Assembly (NCBI GenBank): GCA_008711295.1
Contig: VUYV01000214.1
Coordinates: forward strand, 957,210-1,021,209
From: Anarhynchus alexandrinus
Taxonomy: Eukaryota; Chordata; Aves; Charadriiformes; Charadriidae
Direction of reading: 5' to 3'
DNA length: 64,000 nucleotides
Shown in pieces: positions 33,872-47,161 of this stretch (within the stretch, counting starts at the first letter, position 1; every line of letters starts with the position of its first letter). The notes beneath the pieces are model-generated. The model was not told where the DNA came from. It saw only the letters and a program-made list of their open reading frames with translations, and ran no database searches. Both the position numbers and the translations under genes were made by a program.

Positions 33872-36800
33872 ATCTTTGCTCTGTCTTCTTCCTTGTCCTT
33901 TTCCCTCTCCCCCCACTGCCTCATCTGTCTCCCCCTTCACTCACCAACCAGTGGTGGCCACTAGCCAAAGCAGTGCCAGAGCTGTCAATAAAAGAGCCCT
34001 TCAACTCCTACAAACCATATTACTGCCTCAAACACCATTTCTACCCGAGACCGTGGGCTCCAAGCCCATCAGCAGCTCAAACCTCTCTCAGCTAAACCCT
34101 CCTCCTTGTGCAGCTCCACTACACCAGACCTCCGCTACTTGTTGCTACAGCTGTAAAAGCAGGGACTGACACAGCAGGGGAGGGATCGTAGCTGCTAAAA
34201 CACGTGCTTCATGCACCAGCTCTCCCATTAATCAATATCAGGCCCATAGAGGCTGATGTTTATTGCCTGTCTTCTCTCCACTGCCTGAAGTCCATGTGCC
34301 ATAGGCCCCTGCACACCTTGGGACCTTCACTGCAGTGATGGGACGCGCTCAGAGGCTACTTAGAGTCCACTTTGAGCCTGGCCTGAACCCCAGCTAACAA
34401 GCACCAGACTGTTTTCTTGGGTCTTTCCCTTCACTATGAAGTAGTTTCTTCACCATCTTCTTCATTAGTGGATCTGGAGAGGGGTCAGGACAGAGAGCAA
34501 CAGTTGCAAAATTATATAGGGCATAAAGAAGTATTTATGTGAGGAACAGCAGGGCTTTGGGATTCTGCTTCCCATTGACGATAGTGTTATCCTGATCTTG
34601 AGCAAGGCCACACTGAGCTACGAGCCTGTTTGCAAGCTGAGACATCTTGGGCCTGCCTGGTATTAGGCCAGAAAAAAATTATGGTTGCTGGAAATGGCGC
34701 CGACCACTTGGGAGCCAGGACCATGCTCTGTGGATGGCTCTGACCCCATGGCTGGGCTGGGTGGTGGGTCGCCTGGAGCTGCTTTCAGGTGGGATGATAA
34801 CCTGATACCTTGACGACAATGTCTGGTGAATTAAGTCCTGTGGTATTTTTGTAATAGCAGAGCTGTGAATCGCAGCTTCCCAGCTAAATTGCACTTGAGT
34901 AATGCTCTCATGACTTGACTATCTCCCCAACATTTTAATTAGTCATTTCTGTCTTCCCTACCATGACACGGTATTAGTACAAAATTATTGTTATTAGTAC
35001 AAAATGGTTGCCCTGACACTCACTGCCAAACAGCTCTTTGCAAGATGGGGCTGTATTCCAGTAGCAAGGGGTGATCTTGAAGGCGTTTCTGGAGCCATTG
35101 GGGGAAAAAAAGCATCAACATACTGGGCACAGACCCAAGAGCAGACCTTTTGGCCCCTTTTCTTCACAGCCCACTTGGGGACTGACACCCAAGGGACATA
35201 ATGCTCCCACTGAAGTCCACTCTGATACTGAGCCCAACAGAAGCAGAAGCAGGCCGTGGGGAGGGACGGCAATGACAAGAGCTCGGGACAGCGAATATTC
35301 AGAGGGTCCGCGTACCCTGACTCCTCTGTGTGCCTAAGCAAGCAGAGCTGCATCTATACTGCCGCTTTATACAGAGCACTGCAGGAGCAGTTTGTACTTG
35401 TAGATAACACAGCATGGTGATCACAAAAACCTGCCTCCCTTTTGGCTTGAGCAATTAGCCCGTACTCAATGTTTCCATTAGTAAGCGAACTGAATGATGG
35501 CATTAGGTGGTTTGACATAATCCTGTTTGCCTACAAAGAATATACCAACTCCTGCTTCTGTAAGCACAGCAGGAGTCAAACTGCATCAACAGCTTCTTTG
35601 GTCATAGCTCTAAGCCTCTTTTTAACCAGTTCTTCAACATGCTTGGAAAAATCTCCTCATGCTCTTGCTGCATGTCAAGTTGCACGTTCTTCACTGCGCT
35701 GCCCATGCACTTCTACAGTTTCCACTGCCGCTCCTCAGCCTCTCCTCTCCTCCCTCCCAGCTTCCCTCCATTTGTGGTAGACACGAAGCACAGGAATTTG
35801 GTAAGACAAAGGCGTCTTTCATCAGACAATGACATTTATGCCCCTCTGTCATCATATTGCATCAACGTGCATAGTGTGTCAATGCCCCATTGCCACTTTG
35901 CTTCTGATTAAACACCTCTGGGGTTTAATGAGGTTTCCTCCTGCTGTAAACCAGTGGTCATGGGTATGGTCACCCCGGTAATCCCAGGATAATTTTGGAC
36001 ATCCTGGGAGGGGTGGCAGAGCCAAATGCAGCTGCAGCATCCTTCATAGGGGGAAGGGTGTTTTGGAGACTTCCAGAAAGCAAGAATCCACCTTGCAAAA
36101 CCCATCATCCCAGCTGGTCAGCAGAGACTGGTCTCAACAAGCTGTTCAGAACGAGCTCCCCTCATCTCCAGCCACGCTTCTGCAATCCTCACATCTGCCA
36201 CCTGCTCTGTCATTAGCTCCTGGGCCGAAGCCAAAGACTGTGGCAACACCTGAACTACTAATTGGGCTATTGCAGCAGCGCTAACAGAGCTGGGACGCCT
36301 CTGCCAGCCAAGCCAACTGCTCCAAGACGTGCCAGTGTGCAGCCAGTGCTCCCGTTGTGCTTGAAGCCCCCCCATGCTGCAATGCAGCGACGAGCTCCCA
36401 CAGCTACATGCCACGCAGATATTTTTGCAAACGCTGTTTGGCTGCATGAAGGTCAGCCATTGCCAGCCAGGCAGGGCATGTGTGGGAAGTGGAGAAGACC
36501 AGGAGGAGCTGTTGGTGAGGAAAAAAAGGGAAGCAGGCTGATCGCAGGTGAACAGCACAGGGGGGATGGGTCTATCAGGAGGCAAAGGTACCACGGGGAG
36601 ACATATTGCTGCTCACTGGTGGCAGGACTCTGCCTTGCGCCCTGCTGCTGGCTGCTGTTTTCTCGCAGGATCAGACCACAGCATTTAGGGAAAATAATCC
36701 ATTGGAGCAAGAAAGATAGAGAGGTGAGGAAAAAGAGAAGACTGGGGCTCTAGAGAAGGAGACTCCCAAGTTCCCCAGGTGGATGAACTCCCACCTGGGG

Positions 36801-36900
36801 AATACCAGCACCCATGGTCTCATAGCCAAAGAGCTGGGAAACGCTTCCACCCTCTTGGGGTCTTCCTATAGCCTCTGGCAGCAGGTGCATGGAACAGCAA
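33872..36900. other. Intergenic sequence
   Basis: No supportable gene. The first 300 bp is pyrimidine-rich with an AATAAA at 33987 and could be the relic of a transposed transcript or LTR, but I find no defining ends. The remainder has no recognisable domains or repeats. Confidence 0.5.
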
Positions 36901-36901
36901 A

Positions 36902-37210
36902 CATAGAATCATAGAATGGTTTAGGTTGGAAGGGACCTTGAAGATCATCGAGTTCCAATCCCTCTGCCATAGGCAGGGACACCTCCCACTAGACCAGGTT
37001 GCTCAAAGCCCCATCCAGCCTGGCCTTGAACACCTCCAGGGATGGGGCCTCNNNNNNNNNNNNNNNNNNNNNNNNNNNNNNNATTCCCCCTCGTCCTATC
37101 ACTACATGCCCTTGTAAAAAGTCCTTCCCCAGCTCTCCTGTAGGCCCCCTTTAGGTACTGGAAGTCTGCAGTAAGACCTCCCTTGAGCCTTCTCTTCTCC
37201 AGGCAAAACA
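36902..37210 (-). mobile_element. CR1 LINE 3' fragment, minus strand, with assembly gap
   Basis: It begins CATAGAATCATAGAATGGTT, a classic CR1 tail complement, and closely follows the copy at 26811-27262 in wording. It ends abruptly after CTTCTCCAGG, inside ORF2. It contains a 31-N gap at 37052-37082. Comparison with the other copy shows about 100 nt of expected CR1 sequence missing at the gap. Confidence 0.92.
37052..37082. other. Assembly gap of 31 Ns inside a CR1
   Basis: The flanks align to the CR1 at 26811-27262 at about positions 26957 and 27060, so roughly 100 nt should lie here. The gap size is either nominal or the copy carries a deletion. Confidence 0.9.
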
Positions 37211-40200
37211 TTACAGAGACGTTTCCTTCTTTATTCGTTCACCTTCCTTTCTAGCCTGCTTGATGAAGCGCATCCGCAAGGGAGAGCAGACTCAGCTGTG
37301 GGCCAGCATGAGCGTTTAACTCCCTGAGGTCCGACCTGCTTTTTTCAACAAGGTGTGAAAAGGTCAGCATTCACCCGGCACAAGCAAATGCTTTGGCAGG
37401 GCTCCAGGCAGGACCGAAGCTGGCTGTGCCCCTGGGCAGGAGGCTTCGGAGTGGCTGCGAGGTGGAGAGCCGTGGCCCCACAGCCTGCTTTGCCGGTGGT
37501 CGAGCCTGGAAAGCCAGACGCTGCCACCACAAGATGAATAAGATCCTGCCAAGTGACAATTATCTCCAGAAGGAAATGTAGCTCCCTTCAGGAGCAGCAG
37601 TTACTAATTGCACCACCGTATCTTCAGGTGAAGAAGAGGGTGACCAACAGCCTCGCCAGGCATTGGGGGAGAGGAAGAGGTCTCTGTGCATTTGGCTGGC
37701 AGGGCAGTGGCACAGCCTGAGATGGAGACCTTGCAGGGAGAGGGCCAAAATTAAAGACAGTGAAGTAAATAGGGGTCCCCTTGCTAATCGTACCTTCCTC
37801 AGCAGAGTTGTATCACAGAAATATACCTGGGACGGGATTTCTTTTGTGAGATCACAGCCAGCTCCCCCTACCCAAGTCTGTCAAGGTCAACAACCCCCAC
37901 TGGATAAAATCAATGGGGTTTTTCAACCAGGCAAACACAGCGACCCCCCGCTCCTTTATACTTCCCAGGCTGTGGAAACCAAAAGCCACCTTCATCCATT
38001 CGCGGGGAAGCTTTGCTGTACCACTGAGGCGATACGGGCTTCTCCAGTGGGGTGCTGTCATCTTACTTTTGTGGCTTCCTCATGGTAATGTGCAGCTCCC
38101 ACCAGCTCTTGCAGCCCTATGTGGGCAGAGCAGCTCTGGGGCAGACACTTGTGCAACTTTGCAGGACACCCCAGGTATGTTAAAGGAAGATGTCCAGCCC
38201 CAACCGGTTCTGGACTATGAAGCTCTACTGGCCAGGCAAGGGAAGGGTCAGCACACAGTTACTAACACAGACCTCCACTTCCTAGTGATGCTTTGCAGAT
38301 TCCTGTTGTGGTCCTCAGACAACCTCGTTCAACCAGTTTATCCTGCTTTCCAGGAAAGCACAGTGACAGGGGGGCAGAGATCAGTTGGGTGCTGCTGGAA
38401 GACCCACGGGTCCCTGAAGCAGCTCTTGGCAGTCACTCTGTGTGCTCAGAGCAGCCAGCACTTTGGTCTCAGGCACCCCACGATATAGAACACTGGGGCC
38501 AAGGTTGGATGGACTCAGATCTTGTCATAGCATTTTAAGGTCCACATTGGGAAGCCTGGAGTTTTTTCTTAAAAATATAAAGTAGGAAAATCTCCTCAGA
38601 CGTGATGTTGTCTGTGTGCTGAATATCTGTATGACAAAGAGATGTGGTCAGTGGCTTTCTCCTGCAATAAATACCAGTCTAATATGACTTTGATGGAGTA
38701 TGTGTTGGTTAGATGTTGTATTACCCTCTACTTGCTATGGGGCTATTGAAGTCCCCACTATCACCTCTGTAACCGTTGGCTTCGGGAAGGTTTCTACTTA
38801 TGTGCACTGGTTGGTCAAAAAATTCCCATAATAAGTATCTCCATGGAGGAAAATAATTTTTTTCAAAGACACTGTGCCTTTGGAGAAGAGAATGATTCCA
38901 AGATTGAAAATAAAGTTTTATCAGAATAAAATAATCTTTCTTAGCTGGCTTTGTACCAACCAGTTAGTTTCAATGGCCAAGTTTCTAGTTTGAAGGACCA
39001 AGTGAGGTCTCTCTTGCGTGGTTTTACTCACTTGATCTGTGCTGTGATTTACAATCTGGAACATAGGAAAGTTCCTTTGCTTATGTTTCCAAAAATCAGC
39101 AATTTGTGGTTCCCTGTGCTGATGTGGTAGCACTTAGGCTGTAGGTTATAGCGTTCAATGCCCTCTCCAAGAGCGACTGCTTACGCAGCGAGACTGCTCT
39201 CCTCGGCAGCGCTGGGCACCTTCGGCTCTGCCTCGGTGCGTCACAGCCCACCTGTGCCCTTTCTGGGTTTATTTTGCTGGATCTTATTTTTGTCTGGGTT
39301 TGTCAAGCCCTTTCCTTCCCTTGGTGGATGGCTGGCAATGGCGTGGCTGCGAGGGATAAGCTGTCCTCCCCTGGCATGTCTCCATCCCATCCCTCTGCAC
39401 CATCTCCTTTCCCATTCGGAGCAGCTCATGGCGCTGTCAGGATCAGCTCGAGGTGGCAGGGGAGACCAGTGGCTGACCCTGGTGCTCGTGCTCTCCATGA
39501 ACGTGGTGAAGCCATGGCCCATCCCCAAGCCTCGGCGTCTCCACGTCTGTGCTGGAGGCAATGACAGCCCTGTGACTCACGGGCGCCCTGCGAGAGCTGG
39601 CCGTGTCCCCAGAGGGGAACCACCATGTCAGGACCGGTCCAGAGGGAGAGTCAGAGGATGATCATGCATGAGAGTGACAAGCAGGTGGGGACCGGGAGGT
39701 TATGCTGGGCTGTGCTGGCCGGGAAGGAGGCTTACGCAGCTGCCGCCCATGTTGGGTCACCAGGAACACGCACCGTTTCACTGGGTGGTGAGGGGAAGAG
39801 GAGAGTTGCAGCCTCCCTGCGACGTTTGTGCTTGTGTGCAAACACCTCGGATGTCCCCAGGGTGCTGTCCTCCTTCCCTCTGCTCTTCTTGGTCCTCCCT
39901 CGGCTCATGTTTGAGGTCTTCCAGACATCTCTGCTGCTCCTTTCCCCTGCCATGCTGCCACTCTGTCCCCCCCCAAGGATGCAAACCCCAGAGCTCCTCC
40001 AGCAGGTGAGGTACCTTCAGGTTCACCCCCAGTTTTTCTCCTACATGCCCATGGCCCCTCACTGGCCCCATGCATTGTGTGAGCACTCCCTGCTGCAGCC
40101 GTGTGCCGCACAGCGATGCTGGGCAGAGGCAGGGATGGAGGGCGACCTTGGCAGATTTTTGGAAAGGCAGCCAGGGCCTGCTGCGACATTGCTCGGGCCT

Positions 40201-40423
40201 CTGCAGGAGCCCGGAGCAGCACATGTTGACACTGAACCCAACCGCAGGAAGATCAGGAAACGCAAAAGCGCCTGTTGCTGAGGGAAGCTGGACTTGGTCC
40301 TTGCCTGAATTTGCCGAGCTCTGCGGGCAAAGTGAGGCCCATGGAAGAAGCGTGTCCTGCTGCAGCAACGCTGCCCGTTGCCCTCCCTACGCATCACCTT
40401 GCGTGGATTATTTTGGGTTTGGT

Positions 40424-40463
<40 letters not shown>

Positions 40464-43400
40464 NNCCCCCCCCCACCCCGATGGAAGCCCCAGCTGCACC
40501 TTCTGCAAGCAGTTTCTGGCTGATTCACTTGAAGGAAAACTTTGTCCTTGGTGGAAACACCCTGCCGAGTGGGAGGGACACGCTCCCTCCCAGAGATCTG
40601 CTTCCTTCAGCAGTCAGGCTGTGCCGGCAGCGTGGCAGGCTGCACCAGGCTAACAAAAATAAGCAAAAAAAACCCCCAACCCTCAACTATGTCTCAGCAA
40701 CTGCGGAATAACACGGGGACCACACTCGCCTCCTCAGTGTTCGGTGAAAAGGGAGCGAGTTCCCCCACGGCTCTACCTGCACCATTTCCCTGCCCCTCCT
40801 CAAGGAAAAGCGGCAAAATTTGACCCCGAACCTTCCTCGCAGAGATCTTTTCCTAACCTCCTGCTGTGCCTCTGAGGGCTTCTTGGGGAAAAAAAAAATC
40901 ACGTGTCCCTCCCGGGCACAGGCACTTACCACAGTGGAGTCACTTTTGCCGCTGGCAATGGCCACACACAAATTGGCCATCATGCAAATTGGCACTTCAC
41001 TGACTGGTATGACCCAAAAGAACCGTGCCTGCTGGATGGGGCTTAGCCATCACCGGGGTGTCTTGGGGCCGCGGGGGTGACAGCTTCACTCTTCAGCAGC
41101 TTTATAAAAAGCAGACCGGGTTTCTGGAGATGACGATGCAGGTGGTGGCTGCCGCTGTGCCAGTGGAAGAAGAGTTCTGCAAGGGCCGGGGTGAGCGTGT
41201 TCCCGGCCGTGTTTGAATTGGAGCCCGGCCATAGAAACCAAAGGAAAAAGCACAAGGTTTGGGAGGTGGCTAACCTTGGCCACAGCCTGCCCCTGGGCTG
41301 GCGCCTGCGCTCCACTGGAGGACACACACGGGGTGAGAAAAGGTGGCCGTCCCTCTGCGACCGTGGTGTCTGCCTCACCCCTTGCACTGGCCGGGGCCGG
41401 GGGCAGCGCCCGGGGCTGCAGCCACGTGAGCGGGGAGCAGGTGGCGTTGGCAGGAGCCATCCTTGGGGATGCCAAGGACTCGGTGGGTCCCGGCCCCCCC
41501 ACCAGCAGTGTTTTTCCACCTCCCAGTCCTGGCACGTCGGCAGGCGCCGGGGCACAGGAGGGACACCCGCTATCGGCCACACCTGCGCCATGTGTTATTC
41601 AATCCCTATAATCCCAAGTCTCTGGGAGGCTGTGGGGCAGTGGGAGATGCTTCTCCTGCTGGAGCAAACTCAGGCTGTTTTGCTGGGCCTGTATTTAACA
41701 CACAGTCCATGGCAAGGCTGCCTTGCAGACGGCTTTTCACGCTTGCATAAGGTTTTTCTCCAGGCTCCAGCCCCCTCCCTCTCCCAGAACAGCCCAATTC
41801 ATGTCAGAAGCTGCTGCTGTCACAGACTGAAAAGCCCAAGGCTGAAGCGTGGCATTTTCTACCCAAGCTGTCTCCTCCTTTCAGGTGGAAGCCCGCCTGC
41901 TCGGTGACTCAAGTAGCAAGTTTCCTTCTTAATAACGGAGTCCCCTGTGACGAGTGTCTAAACACCACCCCCACGCCCCTCGCTTTGGAGGTTTCGGGAG
42001 ACAAGTCCCATCTTGTTGCCGTGCCTTGCTTGGAGCACCCTATGTGGGGACCAACTCGGTCACTGCCCAAACGCCTGGCAAACATTCCCACACCCAAGCA
42101 CCACCCCACACCGGCCGAGCACAGGGCTCTGGCACCTTCTTTCCTCTCTGAAGGCTGACGGAGGGCAGATCCCCGTCCCCGTGCCCTGCTGGGCTCCCCT
42201 CCCCTGCTGCATGCTGCTTCGAGGCAGGCAGAGGGGCATTTCACCTCCCCACACCCTTCAGGCTCCCCAAAACAGCACAGGAGCAAATCCCTTGGGAGGA
42301 ACGAGGCTATACTAAGCCTTTTCCCTAATCCCTGCCCGGGCTGCGCAGCTATCAGCTGTAAACCAACTCCAGGCCCCAACGCTCGGCGTACCTGTGCCCA
42401 AAAAGGGAAAGGCTCCGTGCCTCCCTGCGTCACAGCCGAGCAAATGCAGGGCAAGGATCAGGAAGGCACATACTCGCCCTCGATTTTCCATTTCCAGAAA
42501 CATGTCTAAGGGCAAAAGTTTGTGCCTGCTTTAGATAAATGATTACAAGGGGTTTGAGACACAAAGGAGAAAAAATAGTTTTGTTGCTTAGCAGAGTGTG
42601 ACAGTCACGTGGCGCGCAGCCGGCGCGAGCAGCAGCCCAGCTCCCGCGGCTCGCAAAGCCAAGGGCAAAGCCGCGCAAGCCCTTCCAGGAAGAAATTCAG
42701 GCTGGAGGGGCAGAGGGGACACGGGTAAGGATGCTAGCAGGAGCCAGCAGCCAGTACCAGCTCCACATTTGGTTTCCTCAAGTACGTTCAGAGCAGCTCC
42801 CTTCAACAGCTTTTTAAGGAGGCGGCACGGGGAGCCGTGAGCCACCCCTCAAGGAGGCAGCAGGAGAGCAGTGGGGCTGGGGAAAGCTGGATCACACAGC
42901 CATCCGGCACATGTCAAGTGGGACAGGCATTTCAGCATCTTCCTCAGCAGAGAGGAGCCATCTCGTTTTACTAAAAAGCAGCAGCTCTCACTAAAGCTGA
43001 GCAATGAGAGGTTAGAATGGGAAACAAAATCAGACCATCATCACTGCTTGTTTTCACATCCAGCCTCAAGCCCACCCTGCTATGAGAAGTCACCTTGGAT
43101 GAACATTCCCAGTAGGGAGAGCATGGCCCTGCACACACACCTTGAAGGTTCCCTTTCCTTAGCAAGTACCCCAGATGCCCCAGGGTCTGCACAGAGGGGA
43201 GAGAAATCAACCCCCCCTCTGCAGAAACCACCGCCTGGGAAGGGTCCATCTATGCTGTGCAATGACACCGGGCAGATCCCAGACCAGCCCCGCAGGTGAT
43301 GGCTGCAGGCAACAAGCTGCCGCAGAAGCTGGGTATTTTAGGAACTCTGCTGATTGACTGAAAGCCTCTGAGGCACCAAGCACCAAAAGCAAAGCCTCCC

Positions 43401-43744
43401 GGCTCCCTCCTCTCCCCGCTTCCAGGGAGCTGAATCACTGCAGGGCCCCGGAAAGGCCAGGCACACCGCCACTTTTTCCTATGCCACTGCTATTCTGGGC
43501 AGTGCCAGAGGTCAGGGAGACAGCTGCCCACGCCGTCTTGCACAAGCCTGGGCATCACTGGGCTATTCCTAACGCAGCGAAACCTCCACCGAAAGCACCG
43601 CAAAGCAGCGACCGTGCCTGCAAGAAGATGACGCGAAGCACCGGTTCATCCACAGGCAGGCAGGGAAGGCGGCTGTGTCCCTCCTTGCCCGGGAACGGGC
43701 ACAGCAGAGGTGTTCTTGCCCCACCAAGCACACACCACACGACA
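37211..43744. other. Intergenic sequence downstream of TOB2
   Basis: No supportable gene, RNA gene or transposon. Several open frames exceed 150 codons at 39-42 kb, but these are GC-rich composition effects with overlapping frames on both strands. A long C-homopolymer lies at 40425-40474. Confidence 0.6.
40425..40474. repeat. Poly(C) tract of about 50 bp with two Ns
   Basis: An almost uninterrupted C run containing NN at 40464-40465, so the true length is unresolved. The complementary G strand can form quadruplexes and the C strand an i-motif. Short open frames crossing it are artefacts. Confidence 0.9.
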
Positions 43745-43764
43745 ACAGGTTATTATATCATGCT

Positions 43765-43770
43765 TTTAAT
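43765..43770 (-). terminator. TOB2: TOB2 poly(A) signal ATTAAA
   Basis: ATTAAA on the minus strand. About 15-40 nt further downstream in the sense direction comes GTTGTCGTGTGGTGTGTG, a textbook GU-rich downstream element. Cleavage is expected near 43745-43750. Confidence 0.7.
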
Positions 43771-43940
43771 ACAAACTTAAAAAAATCTGGAACAATAGAA
43801 ACTGTACAGATTTGATCAACCTTTTTGTGGTTTTTTTTTTTGTTTGTTTTTAACTAAATCTCTAGACACACCAATGTCCCGTTCCAAAATATTGCACAAC
43901 ATTCTGAAAACAAAACTCTGATTGTATTCCTCCTTCGCTA

Positions 43941-43996
43941 AAGAAAAAAAAAAAAAAGAAAAAAAAAAAANAAAAAAAAAGACAAAAAAAAAAAAG
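43941..43996. repeat. Poly(A)/poly(T) tract with one N
   Basis: An A-run interrupted by a few G and C bases and an N at 43971. It reads as poly(U) in the TOB2 3' UTR. Length is uncertain. Confidence 0.9.
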
Positions 43997-46900
43997 ACAG
44001 CAACCCCCTGGTTCCCCCTCTCAGTAGTCCCCTTCTCGGAAAGAAACCCAAGCAGAGCACACACAGAAACCCTCCGCTCGGAGACATACAGACTTCTGTC
44101 CTCTTTCACTCCTCTCCCACAAGGCAACTGTCGATTCACTCCTCGGAGAGGGGCGGGAGGGAAAGGAGGGAGGCTGAGTGGGGAGAAAGGAATCTTCACC
44201 GCTTCTTTTTTTTTTAAAGTTTTTTTCCTGAAAAAATATTTTTTCTCTCCTCTTTTTAAGAAAAAATCTTGAAAAGAAAAAAATTACAGTTTTTTTTTTA
44301 CGTTAGAAATATACATATATTATATATACCTCTTACATTTTACAAATGTAGCAAATTATTCAATACAAACGGACATCAACAAAAAGAACACAAACCCATA
44401 AAAAATAAAAGTTAAAAAAAAATTTCTCTCTTCTCTTCCTAAGAAACCAGGTAAATTAGTGCAGGTTTTTAAAAAATAAAATTGAAGCTGAACGCCTACA
44501 TCCAAGACTAGAAAAGACCCGAAAAGGCCGTTAGTTTCCATTGCTGCCTGATGCTGGAGGAACGTTTCTGAAGCACGCTTTTTTCCTTTTAAGATACAAA
44601 GAGGTTGGTCCCTCCTCTTTTCCTCCTTCCACTCACACCACTAATTTTTAACGCAGGTATAATACGTGTGGCAGGGCAAAGAGGCATCAAAGCTTCACAC
44701 ACATAAGCAGGTGGCTGGGGGGGGGCATCCCCACCTCTCCCCTCCTTCCCTGTGCCGGAGGAGAACACGCTGTCCCGCAGCAGCGGCTCACAGGTGGCTT
44801 TGTCAGATGTGGGTACAATGTGGGGGCAATTGGACCGGGTCCCGCGATCGCAGGCTGAGCGTCCCTCAGTCCAGTGTGGCAAGTGGGCCGGCACTCAGCA
44901 GCACACTCCTGGGGAGAAGGACGGGATGGCAGTGGTAACGTCCCTAAGTAAGGGTGGGTTCAAAAAAAACAAAAACCAAAAAAAAATAGGGAAACCCAAC
45001 AGCTCCACCATTCCTCAGCAACTCGTCCTAGTCTGGGAACCCACAGGATTGAAGCCACGGGCACCAGTTTGGGGGAAGCTAGCTGGGCTCCGCTCTCCTC
45101 ACCTACCCGCTGCGTTGGTCATCACTCGATGGCAAGCAGCCTGCTTGGGAACCCACGCTGGGTGTGAGGTTGGGACCACGTCTCCCCCAGTCACACAGTG
45201 AGGGGAAGCGTGTGCTGGAAACTCTTCTTAGAGCTCCGGGCAGTGGCAGTCTCCCTGGGACAGCCCGCTACCTCTGCAAAGGCTCATTGGCAACACAACT
45301 ACAAGAGGGCTGGAGTGCCTTCATCTCAGCTCGAGGGAAGGGAGCAGGACAAACACGAGTTCAAGCCCATCTCCCCCGAAACAGGGAAGTCCTGAAAGAG
45401 CACATTGGTTCAACAGATACAGGAGAAGTGGGTTTCAGAGGGTGCTCCAGAGACATCATTAAAAGAAAACCAAACCTCAAGTTTGCGAGGCAGCAAAAAG
45501 CTTATTTTTTCTTTTAAACTGAGAACTTCAAAGACTGGAGTCTCATCATCTCCATCTCTCTCCTCTTTGCACGCTTCCATACTCCCACAACAGCTGCCAA
45601 GGAGACCTCCCTCCCACCTAGAGAGCCTCCACCCTACCTGGGCAAGAAGCAGCGCTCCTTCGGCTTCCCATGAAGGTGGGTTTTGGAGCCCCTGATGCAG
45701 AAGTGACCTAGCTGAAAAGCCACTACCACCCGACTGCAGCACATCGTCCCAAGGAAAGCTGCAGGGGGGTTCCCAGATCCCAGCCCTGTGGTGGGGAGGC
45801 ACGGTACATTCACATGCTGGGACAGCCGCTTGCCTTTGGAGTGCCCATCCCCGCTCTTCTCTAAGCCTGCTGCCATCCACACTGACGTGATCTGGCTGGA
45901 ATGATGAGTTTATGGTAGGTGCTTCCCTTCTGCACCAGATCAGCCACCTCCTCCCGCTCCTCCAGAAGGGCAGGGGAGGGGATTTACTCAGGTACATACC
46001 TGGCCGAAAGCACAAACCCTTATGCTACCACTCAAGAGAGCAGCTTCAACAACATAGCCCTTTCTCTTCCTCAAAAGTAGTGCTGCCTCCAACTAAAAAA
46101 GAAGGAATTCCCTCTCTGAGACAAGACAAATTCACAGCAGGGAATGAGAACTCAGACCTCCGAGGCCACCCCAGGTGAATCCTGGTCCCTGCTGCTGGGG
46201 AGAAGGTCCGGGAAGCAGGGGCAGGATCCAAGTGGGGCTGCCTGGCTCAGCACCACCTCCCCCAGCCACAGGGACAGGTGGGTGGTGTTTCTACACCACA
46301 ATGTTGTCACCTGGACCGACTGGATGGCCCTGAGAGGGCACGGAAAGGCCTCCTTGCTCACGTGCTGAAGGGGACAGCAACCAGAGTCACTCAGGTCAAA
46401 GCCCTGTCCTGTAGCCACAGCTGGAAGTGCAGATGAGAAACGGAGCAGGAAGAAGCCATTTCACAGTAATGCTCTGCCCTCCCTGCTACGTGCTGGGAGG
46501 CGGTCAAGGAGTTAGTGCTTTTCAGCACACAGACAGAACAGCTGACACCAGCCCAGGCTGGAGCAACAAGAGGACAACGGTCTACGCCTGTGGGCACAGT
46601 AGATGCTCTCCGTCTACACGCAGAGCTGTAACAGAAAAAGCAAGCTCACCCACCCATTTCTGGCTAGCACGCAACAACAGTGTGTGTCTCTCCACTGATA
46701 CTGACTCATCCTCTCCCCATCCCTCCTCCAGCCTCCAGCGAGGTGGTACGAAAAAGGCATCCCTACACCCAAGTGGAAGGACCCTGTGTCCAGTGCTGGG
46801 GGTGGTGGGTACAGGGAATCAGGAGCATCGTGACCTATGGTTGCACCAGTCCTGGGGTGGGGTGGGGGAAGGGGGAAACACAAACCAAAAAAATTCCAAG

Positions 46901-47161
46901 ACTCATCTAAGGAGTAAAAAAGTGAGTAGGAAAAAAGCACAGGGACTGAGTTAAAAAACAAGTCAGTGCTTCAGGAGCGTTGCCAGCACAGCGCAACAAC
47001 ACTGGGCTCTCTCTTTTCCCAAGAAGCTATATTTATAAGATTTGAATATTTTCTGTATATTTCTATTTTTCTTTTCTCTCCCTCTTTATTGTTTGTTTTG
47101 TTCTTGTTTCCCCCCACCCCCACCCTCCCTCCCCACCCCAAAATACTCTCCTTCCTTGTGT

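Larger units (their letters stand above)
43745..47161 (-). other. TOB2: TOB2 3' UTR
   Basis: From the TOB2 stop, about 3.4 kb of non-coding sequence leads to a poly(A) signal at 43765-43770 followed by GU-rich sequence. The distal 700 bp (43.75-44.5 kb) is A/T-rich, with long T-runs in the sense orientation, including 43941-43996 where an N interrupts the homopolymer. A closer AATAAA at 47085-47090, 72 nt after the stop, is a possible minor site. A long 3' UTR fits TOB2, a tightly regulated short-lived mRNA. Confidence 0.75.

Noticed and set aside
33872..34170. Pyrimidine-rich segment with AATAAA, considered as a solo LTR or transcript-derived insert
   Set aside because: No TG...CA ends, no target duplication and no primer-binding-site context could be identified.
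41603..41635. Sequence resembling the Alu phrase for TAATCCCA...TGGGAGGCTG
   Set aside because: Only about 30 bp match, the flanks are unrelated, and Alu elements are primate-specific. Coincidence.
39158..41907. Series of 100-240 codon frames at 39-42 kb
   Set aside because: Mutually overlapping on both strands, no conserved motifs, and one crosses the poly(C) tract with Ns.
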